DNA of 64,000 nucleotides from Rhodospirillaceae bacterium SYSU D60007 (GCA_003574685.1 QOCQ01000004.1:62001-126000), one strand, 5' to 3'; shown: positions 1 to 9,019, counted from the first letter of the stretch. Notes: a model not told the origin generated them from the letters alone. Translations and numbers: made by a program.

Positions 1-277
1 CGGCGAAGCGGGCATTCTCCGACAGGAACCCGTAGCCGGGATGGATGGCATCGGCACCGACGATGGTCGCCGCCGACAGGATCGCGGGAATGTTCAGATA
101 GCTGTCCTTGGCAGGCGGCGGGCCGATGCACACCGATTCATCCGCCAAACGCACGTGCATGGCATCGCTGTCGGCCGTCGAATGAATGGCAACGGTCTGG
201 ATTCCCATCTCGCGGCAGGCGCGGTGGATACGCAGCGCGATCTCGCCGCGATTGGCAATCAGCACCTTGTCGAACAT
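1..277 (-). CDS. accC: Biotin carboxylase subunit of acetyl-CoA carboxylase, partial (N-terminal part only)
   Basis: The reverse strand from an ATG at 277 encodes [20 protein letters not shown] and continues through a Gly-rich [10 protein letters not shown] stretch to the window edge, which is the N-terminal BC domain of biotin carboxylase. The enzyme carboxylates the biotin on AccB using ATP and bicarbonate, the first half of the acetyl-CoA carboxylase reaction of fatty acid synthesis in the cytoplasm. Only about 92 residues of the usual 445-450 are present, because the window ends. It lies 38 bp downstream of accB in the same direction, so the two are almost surely cotranscribed. The family call is firm from the IANRGEIA motif and context. 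Confidence 0.95.
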   Translation of the reverse strand, partial: MFDKVLIANRGEIALRIHRACREMGIQTVAIHSTADSDAMHVRLADESVCIGPPPAKDSYLNIPAILSAATIVGADAIHPGYGFLSENARFA

Positions 278-315
278 GCGGCCGTCTCCGGAAGGGGCTA
301 TCGGGCGCGACGGAC

Positions 316-768
316 CTACTCGACGATCATCAGCACCTGGCCGAATTCGACGGGCTGCGCGTTCTCGACCACCACGCGCGTCACGGTACCGGCCTTGCTG
401 GCCTTGATCGGATTGAACGTCTTCATCGCCTCGATGATCAGCAGGGTCTGGCCGGCCGCGACCTTGTCGCCCACGGCGACGAACGGCGGCTTGCCCGGCT
501 CCGGCGCAAGATAGGCAGTGCCGACCATCGGCGACTTCACCGCGCCGGGATGATTGTTGTCATCGGTGCCCGCGACCGTGGACTGCGGTCCGCCCGGCGC
601 CGGCGCGGCCATCGCCGGCAGCGCCAGAGGGGCAGCAGCGGCGACGAGCGTGCGCGCCACCCGGATTCGCCGGTCGTCGGCCTCGTACTCGATCTCGCTC
701 AGCCCCGCATCATTGAGCAATGCGGCCAGCTTCTGCACGAGATCGAGGTCGTCCTTGTTCGTGGACAT
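316..768 (-). CDS. accB: Biotin carboxyl carrier protein of acetyl-CoA carboxylase
   Basis: 150-residue protein starting [10 protein letters not shown]. The C-terminal half is a biotinyl domain with the attachment motif EAMKTFNPI (Lys116) followed by the usual Gly-Thr-Val turn; the middle is an Ala/Pro-rich linker. Biotin on Lys116 shuttles carboxyl groups between AccC and the carboxyltransferase. The open frame extends 31 codons further upstream, but that extension has no family resemblance and runs into aroQ, so the ATG at 768 is chosen. Length is normal for AccB. It lies between aroQ (34 bp upstream) and accC (38 bp downstream), the typical alphaproteobacterial order. Confidence 0.96.
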   Translation of the reverse strand: MSTNKDDLDLVQKLAALLNDAGLSEIEYEADDRRIRVARTLVAAAAPLALPAMAAPAPGGPQSTVAGTDDNNHPGAVKSPMVGTAYLAPEPGKPPFVAVGDKVAAGQTLLIIEAMKTFNPIKASKAGTVTRVVVENAQPVEFGQVLMIVE

Positions 769-802
769 GGCGTTGGTTTCCTTCAGGGGATGAGGTGCCA
801 CG

Positions 803-1252
803 CTATTTCTGGAGCAGCCGTGCAAGTGCCTGCAGCGCCAGGAGATAGCCCTGGCTGCCAAGCCCCGCGATCATGCCCAGCGCGGCCTGGCTCACATAGG
901 AATGGTGCCGGAAGGGCTCGCGGCGATGGATGTTAGAGAGATGCACTTCGATCACCGGCAGCCCGGCCGCATTGAGCGCGTCGAGGATGGCCACCGAGGT
1001 GTGGGTATAGGCACCGGCATTGATGACGATGCCGGCATTGGTGTCACGGGCCTGCTGGATACGGTCGACCAGTGCGCCCTCGTGGTTGCTCTGGAAGAAG
1101 TCGACCGCAAGCTCCAGGCGAGCGGCCTCTGCGCGGCAGGCCGCCTCCACATCGGCCAGCGTTTCGCGGCCGTAGATCTCCGGCTGCCGTTTGCCGAGCA
1201 TGTTCAGGTTGGGCCCGTTCAGGATCAGGACAGGCTTGCCTTGTGCAGCCAT
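803..1252 (-). CDS. aroQ: Type II 3-dehydroquinate dehydratase
   Basis: 149-residue product from the ATG at 1252 ([20 protein letters not shown]); an in-frame start at 1285 would add 11 residues and cannot be excluded. Seen: the N-terminal [17 protein letters not shown] motif with the catalytic Tyr, the FFQSNHEG strand, [11 protein letters not shown], and [19 protein letters not shown], all signatures of the dodecameric type II enzyme. It converts 3-dehydroquinate to 3-dehydroshikimate in the shikimate pathway. First gene of the aroQ-accB-accC run, a pairing common in Alphaproteobacteria. Length fits the usual 145-150 residues. Confidence 0.96.
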   Translation of the reverse strand: MAAQGKPVLILNGPNLNMLGKRQPEIYGRETLADVEAACRAEAARLELAVDFFQSNHEGALVDRIQQARDTNAGIVINAGAYTHTSVAILDALNAAGLPVIEVHLSNIHRREPFRHHSYVSQAALGMIAGLGSQGYLLALQALARLLQK

Positions 1253-1400
1253 TTCAACCGCTTGCGCCAATCTGTCGACAGCCATCTGGAGCCGCCGCTG
1301 GCCTTATAGCATGGCGTTTCCGGCCGGCAAGGCAAGGGCAGGGCTTGGTGCGGCGCGGGCAACGTCCTACCTTAGCTGATGCTGTACGCCGGAGGACGAC

Positions 1401-2495
1401 ATGGCAGCCAGCGCCGCTGATCCAGCCCTGCGGGATGCGGATCCCGTCAATCCGATGGGCACCGACGGCTTCGAGTTCATCGAGTACACAGCGCCCGATC
1501 CGGCAGCCCTGGGCCGGCTGTTCGAGAGCCTGGGTTTCGTCGCCGTTGCCCGGCACCGCTCCAAGGACGTCACGCTCTACCGCCAGGGCGACATCAATTT
1601 CATCGTCAATGCCGAACCTGAGAGTTTCGCCCAGGGATTCGCGCGCGTGCACGGGCCCTCGATCTGCGCCATCGCCTTTCGCGTGAAGAACGCGGCGCGC
1701 GCCTACAAGCGGGCGCTGGCGCTGGGCGCGTGGGGCGTCGAGGGCAAGGTCGGTCCGATGGAACTCAACATTCCCGCCATCAAGGGTATCGGCGACAGCC
1801 TGATCTATCTGGTCGATCGCTACGCAGAGAAGGGCACGATCTACGACGTCGATTTCGACTACCTGCCGGGCGTCGACCGCAATCCGCCGGGCGTGGGGCT
1901 CACCTATGTCGATCACCTGACGCACAACGTGCATCGCGGCCGCATGGCCGAATGGGCCGAGTTCTACGAGCGGCTCTTCAATTTCCGCGAGATCAAGTAC
2001 TTCGACATCGAGGGCAAGCTGACCGGGCTGAAGTCGAAGGCCATGACCAGCCCGTGCGGCAAGATCCGCATCCCGATCAACGAGAGCTCGGACGACAAGT
2101 CACAGATCCAGGAGTACCTCTCGGCCTACCACGGCGAGGGCATTCAGCACGTGGCGCTGGGAAGTGCCGAGATCTATGCCACGGTGGAAGCGCTGCGGGC
2201 GCGCAACGTGGTTTTCCAGGATACGCTCGATACGTACTATGAAGGCATCGCCAAACGTTTGCCGGACCATGACGAGGACGTCGAGCGGCTGAAGCGCAAC
2301 CGCATCCTGATCGACGGCGCGCCCACGCCCGGCGGCGGCCGGCTGCTGCAGATCTTCACCACCACGGTCATCGGGCCAATCTTCTTTGAGATCATCCAGC
2401 GCAAGGGCGACGAGGGTTTCGGCGAGGGCAACTTCCGCGCCCTGTTCGAGTCGATCGAGCTCGACCAGATCCGCCGCGGCGTCCTCAAGGCGTAG
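1401..2495 (+). CDS. hppD: 4-hydroxyphenylpyruvate dioxygenase
   Basis: 364-residue non-haem Fe(II) dioxygenase that turns 4-hydroxyphenylpyruvate into homogentisate in tyrosine breakdown. Two vicinal-oxygen-chelate halves are visible. The expected iron ligands are His172 ([11 protein letters not shown]), His250 (GEGIQHVAL) and Glu330 ([13 protein letters not shown]), and the C-terminal [15 protein letters not shown] helix that closes the active site is intact. Start: the ATG at 1401 has GGAGG five bases upstream. It is followed 20 bp later by maiA, another enzyme of the same pathway. Homogentisate dioxygenase and fumarylacetoacetase are not in this window. Confidence 0.97.
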   Translation: MAASAADPALRDADPVNPMGTDGFEFIEYTAPDPAALGRLFESLGFVAVARHRSKDVTLYRQGDINFIVNAEPESFAQGFARVHGPSICAIAFRVKNAARAYKRALALGAWGVEGKVGPMELNIPAIKGIGDSLIYLVDRYAEKGTIYDVDFDYLPGVDRNPPGVGLTYVDHLTHNVHRGRMAEWAEFYERLFNFREIKYFDIEGKLTGLKSKAMTSPCGKIRIPINESSDDKSQIQEYLSAYHGEGIQHVALGSAEIYATVEALRARNVVFQDTLDTYYEGIAKRLPDHDEDVERLKRNRILIDGAPTPGGGRLLQIFTTTVIGPIFFEIIQRKGDEGFGEGNFRALFESIELDQIRRGVLKA

Positions 2496-2515
2496 GGCGG
2501 CCCAGGGGGAAGAGC

Positions 2516-3160
2516 ATGAAGTTCTACGGTTATTTCCGCTCGTCGGCGGCGTTCCGGGTACGCATTGCGCTGAACCTCAAGGGCCTCGCACCGGAGCTTG
2601 CCTCCATTCACCTGCGGCGGCAGGAGCAGACCTCGCCGGCCTACACCCGAATCAACCCGCAGCAGCTCGTGCCGGCACTGGTGCTGGACGATGGCACGGT
2701 CATCGCGCAGTCGCTGGCGATCCTCGAATACCTTGAAGAGTGCTATCCTGATCCACCGATCCTGCCGCGGGACCCGGCCGGTCGCGCGCGCGTGCGGTCG
2801 CTGGCGATGATTCCCGCCTGCGAGGTCCATCCCATCCAGAACCTGCGCGTGCTGAACCATCTCGGCGCGGCTTACGGCCAGGACGATGCCGGCAAGCAAG
2901 CCTGGGCGCGGCACTGGATCGAAATAGGCTTCACTGCCTACGAGGCGTCGGTGGCAGACGATCCGAAGACCGGCCGGTTCTCGCATGGCGACGTGCCCAC
3001 CATCGCCGACATGTGCCTGGTGCCGCAGGTATTCAACGCGCGCCGCTTCGGCAACGATCTCGCCCGATACCCGACGATCATGCGCATCTTCGAAGCGTGC
3101 ATGGCACTGCCCGCCTTCGACCAGGCCCAGCCCTCGAAACAACCCGACGCCGAACCCTGA
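2516..3160 (+). CDS. maiA: Maleylacetoacetate isomerase (zeta-class glutathione S-transferase)
   Basis: 214-residue GST-fold protein. The N-terminal thioredoxin-like half begins MKFYGYFRSSAAFRVRIALN, with the SSxxxRVRIAL active-site signature of zeta GSTs. NPQQLVPALVLDDG and QSLAILEYLEE form the glutathione site, and the C-terminal half is all-helical with PTIADMCLVPQVFNARRF. It isomerises 4-maleylacetoacetate to 4-fumarylacetoacetate using glutathione. The start at 2516 has a purine-rich AGGGGGAAGAG just upstream. Cotranscription with hppD is likely from the 20-bp gap. The pathway partner and the motif make this more specific than a generic GST. Confidence 0.94.
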   Translation: MKFYGYFRSSAAFRVRIALNLKGLAPELASIHLRRQEQTSPAYTRINPQQLVPALVLDDGTVIAQSLAILEYLEECYPDPPILPRDPAGRARVRSLAMIPACEVHPIQNLRVLNHLGAAYGQDDAGKQAWARHWIEIGFTAYEASVADDPKTGRFSHGDVPTIADMCLVPQVFNARRFGNDLARYPTIMRIFEACMALPAFDQAQPSKQPDAEP

Positions 3161-3179
3161 CCGCCGCAAGCCACCTCTT

Positions 3180-3266
3180 GTCATCCCGAGCGCAGCGAGG
3201 GATCTTTCAGGCGGACGTGCGAGGATGCGCGGCGAAGGAAAGATCCCTCGCTGCGCTCGGGATGAC
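3180..3266. repeat. Perfect 28-bp inverted repeat (CGAGCGCAGCGAGGGATC family)
   Basis: The left arm at 3180-3207 and the right arm at 3239-3266 are exact reverse complements (28 of 28), separated by 31 bp. The arm core is CGAGCGCAGCGAGGGATC. It lies between the convergent ends of maiA and the dsbA-like gene, so its transcript would form a long hairpin able to act as a bidirectional terminator, although no T-run follows. The sequence looks like a dispersed palindromic repeat of the kind found in many environmental Proteobacteria; only one copy is in this window. Confidence 0.9.
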
Positions 3267-3281
3267 AGTGTAGTGCTGGTC

Positions 3282-4016
3282 CTACTGCTTGCGGGCGTCG
3301 GCGACGGCGGCGCGCAGGACGCCGGCGTCCACAGCCCCGGGGATGACCTTGTTGCCGATGACGAAGGCCGGGGTTCCGTCGATTCCCAGCGCCCTGGCGA
3401 GCTCCAGGCTGCGGTCGATCTGCTGGTTGATGTCAGGCGCCGCCATGTCCTTCTCGAGCTTCCCGGCATCGAGTTTCAGGTCGGCCGCGATCTTCAGCAC
3501 GCGGTCCTTCGTCAGTTCGCCGCGTGACTCCATCAGCGCGTCATGCATCTCCTTGTACTTGCCCTGCTTGGCAGCGGCCAGCGCGCCGGCAGCCGCGACG
3601 CGCGAATTGGGCGTCAGGATCGGCATCTGCTTGTAGGCGACGCGGACCTTCGGATCCGCCTTCAGCACGCTCTGCATCGTCGGGTGCGCCCGCTTGCAGA
3701 AGCCGCAGTGATAGTCGAAGAACTCGACGATGGTGACGTCGCCATCGGGGTTGCCGCCGACCGGCGTACCTGGATCGCTGATTAGCTCGGCCTTGCGTTG
3801 CGCAATCACCTGCTGCGCTGCCTGCGCCCGTGCGTCCTGCTGGCGCTTCTCGAGCTGCTGCACAGCCTCGATGATGACCTCCGGGTTCTTCATCAGGTAT
3901 TCGCGGATGATCTTTTCGATCGCCTCGCGGTCGGGGGGTGCGCTCTGGGCGCCGGCCGTGGCCGGTAGCGCAATCAGCGCGATGGCAAGCAGTAGACGCG
4001 GCAGGCGCATTTGCAT
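3282..4016 (-). CDS. DsbA/Com1-like periplasmic thiol:disulfide oxidoreductase
   Basis: 244-residue secreted protein from the ATG at 4016 (MQMRLPRLLLAIALIALPAT), with a signal peptide cleaved near AGAQ-SA. An N-terminal helical segment of about 60 residues (EKIIREYLMKNPEVIIEAV) precedes a thioredoxin-fold DSBA domain carrying CGFC at residues 104-107 and the cis-Pro loop GIDGTPAFVIG. This layout is the Com1/ScsC-like type, in which the N-terminal helices can drive oligomerisation. It may oxidise or isomerise disulfides in envelope proteins. The longer open frame to 4490 overlaps the M48 gene and is not used. It lies 76 bp downstream of the M48 protease gene, same strand. Confidence 0.9.
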   Translation of the reverse strand: MQMRLPRLLLAIALIALPATAGAQSAPPDREAIEKIIREYLMKNPEVIIEAVQQLEKRQQDARAQAAQQVIAQRKAELISDPGTPVGGNPDGDVTIVEFFDYHCGFCKRAHPTMQSVLKADPKVRVAYKQMPILTPNSRVAAAGALAAAKQGKYKEMHDALMESRGELTKDRVLKIAADLKLDAGKLEKDMAAPDINQQIDRSLELARALGIDGTPAFVIGNKVIPGAVDAGVLRAAVADARKQ

Positions 4017-4092
4017 GACTCCAGGATGACGGCTCAAGGGACGTAGCACGGCAGCGGGCGAATGACGATCAACTCGACGCGACCCGGCTTGT

Positions 4093-5481
4093 TCATCGGC
4101 GGGGCCGGTCCGCCTCAAGGGCTGCCCGGATGTCCTGGGCGCGCAGCCACGCTGGCGTGCCCCGCGGCAGGGATCGGCTGGCGGCCTCCGCCTTGTAGGC
4201 GGCCTGTCCCTTGTTGCCCTGCAGATAGAAGTATTCCGCCGCCGCCAGGTCGCGCATGGCCGTATCGCCGGTGGCGTCGTAGGCCCTTTGCAGCAGGTCC
4301 CAGGCGCCGACATTGCGCGGCTCCATCTGGACCACGACCTGCAGGGTCTTGGCCGCAGCGGCGAATTGCCGGGCGTTGACCTGGGCTTGGCCGAGGCTGA
4401 AACGCAGGGCCGCATTGCGCGGCGCCAGCGCCACGGCCTGGCTGTAGGCCGCGGCGGCCGCCGCAACCTGGCCCGTATCGCGCAGGACATCGCCCTTGAA
4501 CTCGGGGAAGTAGGGATCGCGGGGATTCTCGCGGATCAACTGGTCCGCCATGGCTACGGCCGCCTGCGACTGGCCGAGGCGGAAGAGCGCCATGGCGCGG
4601 CCGTATCGTCCGGCGGTCGAGTTGTCGCCCTGCGGATACTTCTGCATGGCACGCTGGGGCTCGAAGTAGCCCAGCGTCTTGGCGACCATGCGCGCGTGCA
4701 GCTCCTGGAACTGGGGCGGGTCCTGCGCATCGGCCGTGCGGGAACGCGCCAGCGCGGTTTCCAGGAAGCGGATGCGCTCGCCCGACATCGGGTGGCTGCG
4801 CAGGTAAGGATCCGCGCCGCTGCCGACGTAGATGCGCTCCTGCTGCTGCAGCATGCGCATCACCTCCAGCATGCCGCGCGGCGACATGCCGGCGCGTTCG
4901 AGGATGGTCACGCCTGCCTGGTCTGCCGCCTGCTCCTGGGCGCGGGTGTAGCTCAGCAGCATCTTCAGCGCGCCGGGCGCCGCGGGTGGCCCGGGCACGT
5001 TGCCGCTCGACTGCCCGCCGCCCGCATATCCATCCGGGCGCCGGTTCGAGCTCGCGGCGGCTGCGGCGCCTGCCAGAATGGTTTCAAGGATCATCTGTGC
5101 GGTGGCGTGGCGAAGCTGCTCCTGGAGCGTGACCAGGTGCGCACCGCGGATATGGCCCGTTTCGTGCGCGATGACGCCCAGAAGCTGATTGGCGGTTTCG
5201 GTACGCATGATCAGGCCGGTGTTGAGGAAGATGCGCTGACCGCCGGCCACAAAGGCGTTGATGCGCCGGTCCTGGACGAGATGGACCTCGATGGCGCTCG
5301 GGTCGAGGTTCGCGGCCCGCCAGATCGGCGTGCACATGACGCGAATCGCGTTTTCTATCTCCGCATCCCGCACTAAAACGACGCTGTCGCCCCGCTGGGC
5401 GGCGGCTGGTCCAGCCGGTACCAGCAACGACAGTAACAGTGTGCCGACTGCGAGGACCGAAACCACGATGCGTGCGGGCAA
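4093..5481 (-). CDS. M48-family metalloprotease with C-terminal TPRs (BepA/YfgC-like)
   Basis: 462-residue secreted protein with an N-terminal signal sequence (VVSVLAVGTLLLSLLVPAGP, cleaved near AAAQ). The zinc-protease domain has HETGH at residues 106-110 and a second helix EQAADQAG supplying the third ligand. About 160 C-terminal residues form TPR-like helices (AVAMADQLIRENPRDPYFPE, AYSQAVALAPRNAALRFSLG). This matches the periplasmic BepA/YfgC group that degrades or chaperones misassembled outer-membrane proteins. The start codon is TTG at 5481, but GGGAGG lies at good distance before it. It overlaps by 14 bp the proposed ATG of the divergent GGT-like gene. Likely an operon with the dsbA-like gene, which suits envelope quality control. 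Confidence 0.9.
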   Translation of the reverse strand: MPARIVVSVLAVGTLLLSLLVPAGPAAAQRGDSVVLVRDAEIENAIRVMCTPIWRAANLDPSAIEVHLVQDRRINAFVAGGQRIFLNTGLIMRTETANQLLGVIAHETGHIRGAHLVTLQEQLRHATAQMILETILAGAAAAASSNRRPDGYAGGGQSSGNVPGPPAAPGALKMLLSYTRAQEQAADQAGVTILERAGMSPRGMLEVMRMLQQQERIYVGSGADPYLRSHPMSGERIRFLETALARSRTADAQDPPQFQELHARMVAKTLGYFEPQRAMQKYPQGDNSTAGRYGRAMALFRLGQSQAAVAMADQLIRENPRDPYFPEFKGDVLRDTGQVAAAAAAYSQAVALAPRNAALRFSLGQAQVNARQFAAAAKTLQVVVQMEPRNVGAWDLLQRAYDATGDTAMRDLAAAEYFYLQGNKGQAAYKAEAASRSLPRGTPAWLRAQDIRAALEADRPRR

Positions 5482-6808
5482 ACTCGTCCCTCCCGGACTA
5501 TCCCTGAAAGCTAGGTACCTGTACCCGCGGCGTCAACGCGCGGCGGTTGTGCTGATTGCAGGCACCTTGATGCTGTCGGCCTGCGGGCCCGCCGTGCAGA
5601 AGGACCAGCCCGGATTCGTGGAAGGGTTTTTTGGCACAGTTGTGGCGGATGAGCCGAACGCCGCTGGAGTCGGCCGTGACATTCTCGCCAATGGCGGCAG
5701 TGCCGGCGATGCGGCTGTCGCCATGTATTTCGCCCTGTCGGCGACCCTGCCCTCGGCGGCGAGCCTCGGTGCCGGCGGGGTCTGCCTCGCGCACAAGGCG
5801 GAGACCCGCAAGACCGAGGCCATCGTTTTTCCTGCGCCGCCCGCCGGGCCTGCGCGCGATCCACGCAGCGGGTTCGACGTGGCCACGCCGACCGCCGTGC
5901 GCGGCATGACCCTGCTGCATGTACGGCACGGTAGCGCGCCGTGGGGGACGCTGGTCGCACACGGTGAACGGCTGGCGCGCGATGGTGCACCGGTCTCGCG
6001 GGCGCTGGCGCGCGACCTGCAGGCTGGTGCCGCGCTGATCGGCCAGGACGCCGCGGCCCGGCGCATCTTCGACAAGGGCAACGGCGTGGCCGTCGGCGAG
6101 GGCGACCGGTGGGTTCAGCGTGATCTCGGCAGCACGCTGGCGACCATCCGCGTCCGGGGCGGCGTTGATTTCTTCCAGGGCCACTTCGCGCGCCAGCTCG
6201 CCGATGCCGTGCAGGCAGCCGGCGGCGGCCTGACCTTGCAGAATCTTCGTGAGGCGGTGGCCAGCGTCGTCGAGCCGATCCAGGCTCCGGTAGGAAGCCA
6301 TACGGCCTGGTTTGCGCCGCCACCCTTCGGCGGTCCGACGACGCAAGCCGCCTTCGCGGGGTCGGGAGGTGGTACAGGCGGATCCTATGCCGGCGGTGAA
6401 TCGGGCTTTCTGGCAGTCGACCGGCGCGGCAATGCCGTTGCCTGTACTGTGGGTATGGGACAGCTCTTTGGCGCACGCAAAGTGACGCCCGGCACCGGCA
6501 TCATGATGGGCGCGCCAGGCGGTGGCAGCAATGCCATGATGAGCCCCATGCTGGTTTCCAACCGGCATACCGGCGACATTTTCCTTGCCGGCACGGCGTC
6601 GGGTGGACTGTCGGCACCGGCGGCACTGGGCAACGTGGCGCGCCAGACAATGCGGGAGCGCATGCCGCTCGCCACAGCGCTGGCGGCGGTCAACGGACCC
6701 CAGGTCGGGATGGTGGTGTGCCCCGACGGGCTGCGGCAGAACCGCACCCTGTGTCAGGTCGGCGCTGATCCAGGAGGTTACGGCCTGGCGCTCACCGCTG
6801 GCCGCTGA
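5468..6808 (+). CDS. Gamma-glutamyltranspeptidase-like lipoprotein, probably not self-processing
   Basis: 447-residue protein of the Ntn-hydrolase GGT family. Seen: a lipobox LSAC with the lipidated Cys at about residue 39, then GTVVADEPNAAGVGRDILAN and DAAVAMYFALSATLPSAASL, matching the family's N-terminal region, and GNAVACTVGMGQLFG in place of the small-subunit start. In true GGTs the autocatalytic Thr begins a TTHxSVVD motif; here the aligned stretch reads ESGFLAVD, so the nucleophilic Thr is replaced. The product is also shorter than the usual 550-580 residues. It may be a binding or scaffold protein rather than an enzyme. The start is uncertain: the ATG at 5468 overlaps the M48 gene start, and a downstream GTG or CTG is possible. 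Confidence 0.75.
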   Translation: MRAGKLVPPGLSLKARYLYPRRQRAAVVLIAGTLMLSACGPAVQKDQPGFVEGFFGTVVADEPNAAGVGRDILANGGSAGDAAVAMYFALSATLPSAASLGAGGVCLAHKAETRKTEAIVFPAPPAGPARDPRSGFDVATPTAVRGMTLLHVRHGSAPWGTLVAHGERLARDGAPVSRALARDLQAGAALIGQDAAARRIFDKGNGVAVGEGDRWVQRDLGSTLATIRVRGGVDFFQGHFARQLADAVQAAGGGLTLQNLREAVASVVEPIQAPVGSHTAWFAPPPFGGPTTQAAFAGSGGGTGGSYAGGESGFLAVDRRGNAVACTVGMGQLFGARKVTPGTGIMMGAPGGGSNAMMSPMLVSNRHTGDIFLAGTASGGLSAPAALGNVARQTMRERMPLATALAAVNGPQVGMVVCPDGLRQNRTLCQVGADPGGYGLALTAGR

Positions 6809-6822
6809 AACCGGGAGTCGAG

Positions 6823-7971
6823 ATGACCAGCGGCATATCCAGGCGCGCAGAAAACGTACCGCCGTTCATCGTGATGGACGTGGTGCGGGCCACCAACGAG
6901 ATGGAAGCCCGTGGCGAAAAGGTGATCCATTGCGAGGTCGGGCAGCCCGGTACGCCGGCACCCCGGGGTGCGCTGGAAGCCGCACATGCCGCGCTGGAGC
7001 GCGATCGGATCGGTTATGTCGAGGCACTGGGCATCCCGGCCCTGCGCGAGCGTATCGCGCGGCACTATGCCGACCGGTACGGCATAAGGCTCGACCCGCA
7101 GCGCGTGGTGGTGACTACCGGCTCGTCCGCCGGCTTCCTGATGGCCTTTCTCGCTGCCTTCGACGCCGGCGCGCGGGTGGCGATGGCAACGCCGGGCTAT
7201 CCACCTTATCGAAATATCCTCGCCGCGCTGGGTCTGCTGCCGGTCGATATCGTCGCCACAGAGACGGAACGTTATCAGCCGACTGTGGGCGGGATCGCTT
7301 CGGCCGGGAGTCTTTCCGGCCTGATCGTTGCGAGCCCGTCCAATCCCACCGGTACCATGGTATCGCGCGAGGAGATGGCGGACCTGGCCGCAACCTGTCG
7401 CCGCCGCGGCACTCGCCTGATCTCGGACGAAATCTATCACGGGCTGACGTTCGAAAGCCGCGCCACGAGCGCACTCGAAGTGACCGACGATGCGATCGTC
7501 ATCAACAGTTTCTCGAAATACTTTTCCATGACGGGCTGGCGCATCGGGTGGATGGTGGTACCGCCGGATCTGGTACGGCCGGTTGAGCGGCTGACGCAGA
7601 ACCTGCTGATATCAACGCCAACGCTCTCGCAGTTCGCGGCCATTGCGGCTTTCGACTGCACCGAAGAGCTTGAGGCGCATGTCCGGCGGTACCGCGCCAA
7701 TCGCGATCTGCTGCTGGAAGGCTTACCCAAGGCCGGCTTCGATCACCTCACCCGCCCCACGGGCGCGTTCTACCTCTACGCCGACGTTGCGCACCTGACC
7801 AACGACAGTGTCGAGTTCTGCCGGCGTATGCTGCGCGAAGCCGGCGTAGCCGCCACACCCGGCGTCGATTTCGACCCGCAGCGCGGGCATCGCACCTTGC
7901 GCTTTTCCTTCGCCGGCTCGACGGCTGACATGGAGGAAGCGGTGCGGCGGCTGGTGAGCTGGAAGAGGTGA
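6823..7971 (+). CDS. Class I/II pyridoxal-phosphate aminotransferase
   Basis: 382-residue fold-type I aminotransferase. The internal-aldimine lysine is Lys232 in NSFSKYFSMTGWRIGW. Other PLP contacts are TTGSSAGF, TPGYPPYRN, ASPSNPTGT and SDEIYHGL, and the C-terminal arginine is in HRTLRFSFAGS. The sequence is of the aspartate/alanine/N-succinyl-DAP aminotransferase type, and the substrate cannot be read from sequence alone. It begins 14 bp after the GGT-like gene with GGGAG upstream and is followed after 3 bp by the LprI-like gene, so the three probably form one operon. No sign of damage. Confidence 0.93.
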   Translation: MTSGISRRAENVPPFIVMDVVRATNEMEARGEKVIHCEVGQPGTPAPRGALEAAHAALERDRIGYVEALGIPALRERIARHYADRYGIRLDPQRVVVTTGSSAGFLMAFLAAFDAGARVAMATPGYPPYRNILAALGLLPVDIVATETERYQPTVGGIASAGSLSGLIVASPSNPTGTMVSREEMADLAATCRRRGTRLISDEIYHGLTFESRATSALEVTDDAIVINSFSKYFSMTGWRIGWMVVPPDLVRPVERLTQNLLISTPTLSQFAAIAAFDCTEELEAHVRRYRANRDLLLEGLPKAGFDHLTRPTGAFYLYADVAHLTNDSVEFCRRMLREAGVAATPGVDFDPQRGHRTLRFSFAGSTADMEEAVRRLVSWKR

Positions 7972-7974
7972 ACA

Positions 7975-9012
7975 ATGCGTGCGGCCGTGCGCGGCGCCAT
8001 TGCCGTGGCGCTCATTTCGATCCTTTCCGCTGAAGCGCCAGCGCAGACTGGTCCCAGCTTCGACTGCAGCAAGGCGACGACGCGTGTTGAGAAAGCGATT
8101 TGCGCCGATCCCGCGGCGTCGGAAGCGGACCGCAAGATGGCGGCTGCCTATGACCGCCTCCTGCAGTCGCTGACGGCACCACCGGCGCGCGCCCATCTTC
8201 AGCGCGATCAGCTCGCGTGGCTCTCCGATCGTCATCGCCTCTGCGCGCCGGCGCCGGGAGAAACGCCCGAGGCGGGCGAAGTGGCTGCCTGCCTGCGCGA
8301 CCGGGCAGACGCGCGGGCCGAATGGTTCGGGCTGCTACCCGGCGGCAATGACTATCCTTATGTCGGCGAGCGGCGCTTGCTGGAGCAGGGGCGACGGGGC
8401 GGCGTTCCCTACCGCGTTGCCGTGGGCTACGCCGCCTTCGGGTTCCACGAGGTGGACTACACACGCGCCAACGCCGCCATCAAGGCATGGGTTGACGAGT
8501 TCGCGGAGCATGCGCGGCCGCCGGCGGAGCGTGGACCCGGCATGCCCGGCATCGGCTGGTTCCTTGAGTCCGGCCAGTTCGTGCATGTCCCTTCGCGCGA
8601 GCTGGTGACCGTCGCGGCGTACTGGACGATCTACGCCGGCGGCGCGCATCCCAACCACGGCCGCATCGCCTGGCATGTGGCACTGACGACCGGCCGGCTG
8701 CTGGCACTCGATGATGTCCTCGATCCCGCTTCGGGCTGGCGCGAGGCCCTGTTGCCGATCGTACGCGCCGACCTGAAGAAGCAGTTCGAGGAACGTCCCG
8801 GCTTCGAGGAGCAGCTTGAGCCCGCCGAGCTGGGCAAGGCGCTCGATGAGGCGCGGCGCTGGGTATTCACCCGCGACAACGTCATCCTGACCTTCGATCC
8901 TTACGAAGTTGGCCCCTACGCCAGCGGCCCCTACGAGGTCGAGCTGTCGTACGGCACGCTCGCCCCTTACATCCGCAAGGACGGCCCGTTAGCCAGCCGG
9001 GCCCGGCGTTGA
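7975..9012 (+). CDS. Secreted LprI-type (DUF1311) plus DUF3298-like protein
   Basis: 345 residues with an N-terminal signal peptide (VRGAIAVALISILSAEAPAQ). Residues about 29-105 carry the paired-Cys pattern FDCSKATTRVEKAICADP then AAAYDRLLQSL and CLRDRADAR, typical of the LprI/DUF1311 fold known for lysozyme inhibitors. The C-terminal half (YWTIYAGGAHPNHGRIAWHV to LSYGTLAPYI) resembles the RsiV/DUF3298 domain, which can bind lysozyme. A periplasmic role in lysozyme defence or envelope sensing is therefore inferred. It starts 3 bp after the aminotransferase stop, with the ribosome site inside that gene's end. The domain assignment is from memory of the families and was not searched. Confidence 0.75.
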   Translation: MRAAVRGAIAVALISILSAEAPAQTGPSFDCSKATTRVEKAICADPAASEADRKMAAAYDRLLQSLTAPPARAHLQRDQLAWLSDRHRLCAPAPGETPEAGEVAACLRDRADARAEWFGLLPGGNDYPYVGERRLLEQGRRGGVPYRVAVGYAAFGFHEVDYTRANAAIKAWVDEFAEHARPPAERGPGMPGIGWFLESGQFVHVPSRELVTVAAYWTIYAGGAHPNHGRIAWHVALTTGRLLALDDVLDPASGWREALLPIVRADLKKQFEERPGFEEQLEPAELGKALDEARRWVFTRDNVILTFDPYEVGPYASGPYEVELSYGTLAPYIRKDGPLASRARR

Positions 9013-9019
9013 CCCCTTG

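Noticed and set aside
2516..3160. Generic glutathione S-transferase call
   Set aside because: The SSAAFRVRIAL zeta-class signature and position directly after hppD support maleylacetoacetate isomerase.
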